Positions 59,230-64,000 of a stretch of DNA of 64,000 nucleotides are shown here, piece after piece. Under the pieces are notes generated by a model. That model worked only from the letters and a program-made list of their open reading frames with translations. It was not told where the DNA came from and searched no databases. How positions within the stretch are numbered: the first letter of the stretch is position 1; every line of letters begins with the position of its first letter. The stretch comes from Lumbricus terrestris. Taxonomy: Eukaryota; Annelida; Clitellata; Crassiclitellata; Lumbricidae. The stretch covers positions 29,600,786 to 29,664,785 of the forward strand of contig OX457039.1 in assembly GCA_949752735.1 (NCBI GenBank), read 5' to 3'. The translations under genes and the position numbers were made by a program.

Positions 59230-59760
59230 TGGATATGTCGTTACCTGGATGTGTGTCTTTCTCTGGATGTCTTTCCATGGATATGTCTTTTCCTGGATAT
59301 CATTCTGTTGATGTCTTCTCTGCATGTTTCCCTGGATGACTTTCCACGGATGTCTTTCCACGGATGTCTTTCCTTGGATATCTTTCCATGAGTTTGTCTT
59401 CCATGGATATCTTTCCATGGATGACTTTCCACGGATGTCTTTCCCTGGATGTCGTTCAATGGATGTGTGTCTTTCTCTGGATGTCTTTCCATGGATATGT
59501 TTCTTCCTGGATATCATTCTGTTGATGTCTTCTTTGGATGTTTCCCTGGATGACTTTCCACGGATGTCTTTCCCTGGTTGTCTTTCCATGAGTGTGTCTT
59601 CCATGGATATCTTTCCATGGATGTCTTCGCGTCTCATTTCTTTCACAGAATATCTTCGGCTGGAAGCGTTTTCCCTGGGTGTTTTCCTGAATATTTTTCC
59701 TGGATGTCCGAATAATTATATTTCTCTCGAAGTCTTTCCCTGCATGGTCTTTCCTGGATA
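59230..59760 (+). repeat. Degenerate GGATGTCTTTCC minisatellite
   Basis: Units of about 15 bp (TTTCCATGGATATC, TTTCCACGGATGTC, TTTCCCTGGATGTC) recur some 30 times, with blocks of about 240 bp duplicated (59250-59340 is like 59460-59570). Because units are near multiples of three, long ORFs appear on both strands; these are not genes. Confidence 0.88.
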
Positions 59761-60811
59761 TCCATTGCTGCTTGTGTGTCTTCGTTTTATACCTTTCCTT
59801 TGTCCTTTTATGGATGTCTTTCCATGTTTTTTCCTCCTGGACGTCTTTTGCTGAATATCTTTCTCTGAACGTCTATTTCCAGACGGGTCCTTCACTGGTT
59901 GTGAAGAATGTGAGTTTAGTTCTGTGTGTATTTCCGCGACAGTCTCTCTCTGGCAGTGTATGTCTGTCTCTACGTCTGCGTGTACGTCCTTGTGCGCTTG
60001 GCTTTCTGCCATTGCCTGTCTGTGTACACTGTATGTCTTTCCGTCTACTTCTCTCGAGTTCATCGTGTAGCCTCCTTATAGGTGCCTCATTCCAATGCAT
60101 ACACCGGGGATATAATCGAAATTGTATAGTGCAATGTACATAATATAATCTATCCTGCACATGATATTGAGCCTACTAACTCGATTTCAGTCACTGTCAG
60201 TCATTCTATTTACCGCTCAATAACCAATAATGGCACCGCAAACTCAAGAGCATATCATGCATGTATTTTATATGTTTTAGATGAATTTATCAACGCATGC
60301 TGTAATTTGGCGTGCAGCACATAAGATATATTCACTGTAAGCTTTGTTATATTTATTCACACACACTATTGTGTATTTAAGCATTTCCGGAAGGGATTGC
60401 ATTATAACCTAAATCATGCACGCTTTAATCGACTTTCGCGTGAGATTCTGCGCAAGTGCTGTCTATTTGAATGTGCTAAACGCGGTTCTTTCTAGGCGTT
60501 GTGTTTGTAGAGAGGAAGTCCGATACACAAATCGTTAGGAAGATGGTTTCGATTTGTTTGCTGAGAACACATAACGTCCAGTTTGACAGAAGTAGATGAC
60601 CAGATGAATTATAGGTCTACAGTAGATTTCTTCTGTTCGCTAAAACAAACTGCGACTGTAAATCTCCAGTAGAACTCCGGTGCAACTCCACAGCATTCTC
60701 CCTACTATGATATAGGCTACGTTCAGATTTAAACTCTATGAACGAAGTCTTCGTCTTCTCTAACCATCTGCTGTATTCTGTCTTATGCTGCCGCCTCTTT
60801 ATCTGTACTAC

Positions 60812-61085
60812 CGTCTCACTCACTCACTCACTCGCTCACTCACTCACTCACTCACTCACTCTATCACTGTCTCACTCACTCACTCACTTACTCACTCACT
60901 CACACACACTCTCACTCACTCACTCACTCGCTCTCTCTCTCTCCGTTGTCGTCTCTCTCTGTCTCTGTCTGTCTGCCTGTCTCTCTGTCTGTCTGTCTGT
61001 CTCTTTTTTCTCTTTATCTTTCTCTCTCTCTCTGTCACTCTCTTTTTCTGTCTCTCTGTCTTTCTCTGTCTTTCTCTCTGTCCTC
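60812..61085 (+). repeat. CACT then CT-rich microsatellites
   Basis: CACT tetramers (about 60812-60930), then CTCT/CTGT-rich sequence to 61085. Confidence 0.93.
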
Positions 61086-61237
61086 ACTCCTTAGGTTTAT
61101 CACGCCCTATCGGGTACACAGAGCATCAACAAGATTTTGTTTTAAAAATAGCTAATAGCTACTTCGGTTTTCCGAGCTATGTGCCTAGTTCCGAGAATTC
61201 TTGCTATATTAGCCAACATGACAAATAGTTCTATTAT

Positions 61238-61429
61238 CGTCAAAAAGGGTGGGTGAACTCACTAAAAGTGATATAGCTTTTTTCTGTTTGAAGTATTTTG
61301 ATGTTTAAATCATATGTGTATTGTGTGAATATGAGTTGTCTTTAAGACCACAAAATTTCATTTCGGAATTCTTACTTCTGGCCAAGACATTGGCAAAAAA
61401 TCTTTGTGGGATCTTTTTGACCCAACCTG
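61238..61429. mobile_element. mariner-like MITE, decayed copy in the same orientation
   Basis: It shares the core GTTTGAAGTATTTTGATG, GAGTTGTCTTTAAGACC, TTTCATTTCGGAATTCTTAC and GGCAAAAAATC with the copy at 30656. The right end ACCTGTA keeps the TA; the left end is eroded. Confidence 0.7.
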
Positions 61430-61934
61430 TAGACTAAGTGATTGGAAAGTTAAAATTTTGCAAACAATTTGAATTTGCAGGTACATTGCAGTGATTGCAC
61501 CCACAATTTTTAAGGAGTGTCTAATTTTTGGAAAGTGCATACAAGCCTGTTCAGAATGCCGGTACAAAACGTATATGAATGCGTCTAGTATGCACCGTTG
61601 TGCATTCAAGGCGCAAAAACAGCTTCTACCATTAATCATTAATGAATTGTAGTTCCATTGTCTTATCTTATATATAATATTATATACGGCATCATCATAG
61701 ATCTGCAGATGTAAAGGCTGCTCTGACGAAGATAATTATCGTCTTGACATTCCATGCTGCTGCTGCTGCTGCCGCTGCTGCTGATTGCCTTTGTTTTATG
61801 CGCCAAGTCCATCGCTCGGTTCATGGTGCTAACCGTTGCAATACGATGTCATCCAGTTAGAGATGCATGTGTTTGAAAGTCAAGATGAAATAGCGAGCTT
61901 TGAGCGCTTTTTGGAGGAAGGAAGCGAATTAGAG

Positions 61935-62105
61935 CTACGAAGAGAGGCAGAGACAGATAGGCATGCAGAGAGACAGAGAGACACAGAAACACAGAGAGAC
62001 AGATAGAGAGAGACAGAGACACAGAGAGACAGATAGAGAGAGACAGAGAGACAGAGACGGAGAGACAGAGAGAGACAGATAGAGAAAGAGAAAGAGGGAC
62101 AGCCA
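61935..62105 (+). repeat. GAGACA / GATAGA microsatellite
   Basis: Interspersed GAGACAGA, CACAGA and GATAGAGA units. Confidence 0.92.
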
Positions 62106-62809
62106 GACAGGCAGAAGTCGATTCCATTATCTGGGTGTATTCGCTGTGTTGAGTCATGAAGACGTACATGTACATTGTACACGATGGCTAACTGCATGGT
62201 TGTGCATGGTTGTGCAGCATCAAAGCGACCGCAACGACAGAATAAGAAAAATCATCAGCCGTGGTCCTATATATATAGTCTCTACATCAGCCCAGCATCT
62301 GCAACCAACCCACAGCATCAGCAGCAGCCGTCTCTTCATGGTATATCGTCGTTCCATTTGACCAGCCATGCGGAGGAAGAAGCCATCAACGGTTTACACC
62401 GGAAAGATAAAGGGTTAGGCAACGACCAAACAAAGTGGCTCCTACGCATGTGAATTTTTATAGACCTATAATATAAGCATATTCATTATTCATATACATA
62501 TAGTATATATTTGTATGCAGAGATATAGATTCGGACCGTGTATAGTTCGCTTAATGCTCAGGCCGCCAAAACAATCGTGGTGCATGTATTTGAATATGAC
62601 CCCACCAGTGCCACCACTGAAAGATAAAGTATACCTTAGTCTTGACTAAAATTTACAACGAGATTCGTGATGATTCTAGAACAACTAACATATGCCAAAA
62701 GTATATGTTAGTATATCAACAAAAACCACCAAACTGATTAAAGATGACCGTCTATAAAAACTTTAATTTTAAAGGAATGAGCCTGCCATTGAAAATTCTT
62801 TAATAATTG

Positions 62810-63013
62810 TTCGGGGTGGGCCCAAAATATCCCCCTACTATTTTTTTTACCAATATCTTTGCCAGAATTATAAGAATATCGAAATGAAATTTTGCAATCT
62901 TAAAGACAATTCATATTTACACATGATGGCCAGATTTCATCAAAATATTTCAAACAGAACAAACATTATACCACTTTTAATGAGGCCACCCACCGTTTTT
63001 TGACGATTCAAAA
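62810..63013. mobile_element. mariner-like MITE, decayed copy in inverted orientation
   Basis: It starts GGGGTGGGCCCAAAATA and holds the reverse of the family core (TTAAAGACAATTCATATTTA, GATGGCCAGATTTCATCAAA), ending CCACCCACCGTTTTTTGACG. It is about 1.4 kb from the decayed copy at 61238. Confidence 0.72.
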
Positions 63014-63099
63014 ACATAACTCAACAAAAAAGTAGCAAAAACACGATTTTATTCAATCTCATCTCAAATAATTGTTATTTTGGCGAATGAAATAGTATC

Positions 63100-63180
63100 T
63101 TTTTCTTGGAAATTCGACAAATGACTAAAAAGTCATCGGATTTTTCGGCGACCAAGACGAAAATTTTCCCCTGTCCCAAC
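63100..63180. mobile_element. Fragment of a hAT-type MITE interior
   Basis: AAATGACTAAAAAGTCATCGG followed by TTTTTCGGCG and GAAAATTTTCCCC matches the internal module of the other hAT MITEs. No ends were found, and it runs directly into a LINE tail. Confidence 0.45.
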
Positions 63181-63184
63181 AAGA

Positions 63185-63360
63185 CCGAAAATTTTGCCCC
63201 ACTCTTCCAAGATTTCTACAACTATACCCTGGGACTCTACCAAGGTCCTTTCTTACTCAGCCTAAAACCGTTCTTTTTGGGCGCGCTGGAGACGGGAGCG
63301 CCTCTGAGTAGTTTTTTCTTGAAGGGGCGCTATATAAATTTATAAATGAATGAATGTAGG
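63185..63360 (+). mobile_element. LINE 3' end with tail
   Basis: FFLGALETGAPLSSFFLKGR in frame is the translated form of the shared tail GGGAGCGCCTCTGAGTAG, with GAAGGGGCGCTATATAAATT and GAATGAATG after it. Confidence 0.7.
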
Positions 63361-63509
63361 AGTATTCAGTTCAATTTAGCAAGAAATATCCCCACACACT
63401 ACGAATCACGAATAAAAAACGGATAGAAGGCTACAAAAGATGCTGACTAAGTGTCAAGTGTCAATAACTAAAGAAAATGTTTGTGATATAAAGTGCAATA
63501 TTTACTCAC

Positions 63510-63800
63510 TCAGCTTCCTTCTGTGTCAGGCTGTCTTAGTGTCTCGCACTTTCTACTCAGTAGGCCAATCTCAAAGGATGCCTCGCTCACCACGTGAAAC
63601 GGTCTTAACATGAATTCACATATTTCAATAAAACTGCCTATTTCCTCCTGCAAATAGGAATCAGGAACTCGAATATAGGATGGAATACTATATACAAGCG
63701 AGACGATACAGCGAGAACTGTCTGCCTTCAGATTCTGAATGTGACTATAGTAAAACTGAGATAGATGATCAGGCAGCATGCTGCGCCAGGTATGCCAGCC
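63510..63800 (-). CDS. Unrecognised open exon-like ORF at the right edge
   Basis: The minus frame includes RCIVSLVYSIPSYIRVPDSY and EIGSFIEICEFMLRPFHVVS, a composition that reads like protein. Acceptor-like CAG sites (ending at about 63834 and 63753) precede it. It stops at TGA just before a GTGAGT at 63510. I recognise no family. It may be a last exon of a gene beyond the window or chance. Confidence 0.22.
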   Translation of the reverse strand, partial: GWHTWRSMLPDHLSQFYYSHIQNLKADSSRCIVSLVYSIPSYIRVPDSYLQEEIGSFIEICEFMLRPFHVVSEASFEIGLLSRKCETLRQPDTEGS

Positions 63801-64000
63801 ATTGCCAGGCCAGGTCTTGCACATACATTGTACCTGCGAACAGTCAACAGTCGGCCCATGCTATCGATCACCAGGTGTGTGAAAAGCGTTGTCAAGAAAT
63901 AACATAATAGAACATCGCCATGCTATTTTCCTTTACAAGTTCCAACAATACATAGATATAGTATTATCTGCGCGCGCGTGTGTGTGTGCTTGTGCGTATG

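Overview
The window is eukaryotic and animal: genes with GT-AG introns, an AT-rich background packed with microsatellites, and dense fossils of DNA transposons, LINEs and SINEs. The very frequent TAGGCCTA-type words, LINE/SINE tails ending GGCGCTATATAAAT, intronless TLR-like receptors and long tetranucleotide arrays fit a marine invertebrate deuterostome, most likely an echinoderm. That assignment is an inference; no species-specific marker was seen.

Three genes are well supported. (1) 7753-12178 (+) is a four-exon DUF288/STELLO-like type II membrane glycosyltransferase of 740 residues, with an N-terminal signal anchor and a DVDDD metal-binding-type motif; a 5'UTR exon probably lies upstream. 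(2) 17391-18836 (-) is an ankyrin-repeat/SOCS-box (ASB-type) adaptor of an elongin B/C ubiquitin ligase, with a probable non-coding 5' exon ending at 20353. (3) 50365-52569 (-) is an intronless, signal-peptide-bearing leucine-rich-repeat receptor with LRRNT, about 20 LRRs, LRRCT, one membrane span and a 34-residue tail that lacks a TIR domain. A lone exon at 2936-3201 (-) resembles the start of a patatin-like phospholipase domain with a damaged oxyanion motif.

The rest is mostly repeats. Four non-autonomous hAT elements have perfect 8-bp target duplications (12275, 16150, 33014, 46842). A fifth, at 6019, has the same hallmark and may sit inside an older element. A sixth, at 29886, has 7/8. 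Two Mutator-like elements have 9-bp duplications and terminal repeats built from iterated 14-17 bp motifs (22379-23212; 55891-57084, the latter carrying a FLYWCH zinc-finger ORF and sitting inside a LINE tail). A pogo-type element (20887-22047) retains a psq-type HTH ORF. Three copies of a mariner-like MITE, several LINE reverse-transcriptase C-termini and a tRNA-headed SINE sharing the LINE tail are also present. Two minisatellites stand out: 48 units of 53/51 bp (25728-28245) and 9 units of 41 bp.

The genes do not form an obvious functional unit: secretory-pathway glycosylation, ubiquitin-ligase adaptor and cell-surface recognition are neighbours by position only. The most unusual signals are the iterated-motif transposon termini and a short internal module shared by several hAT families with different termini.
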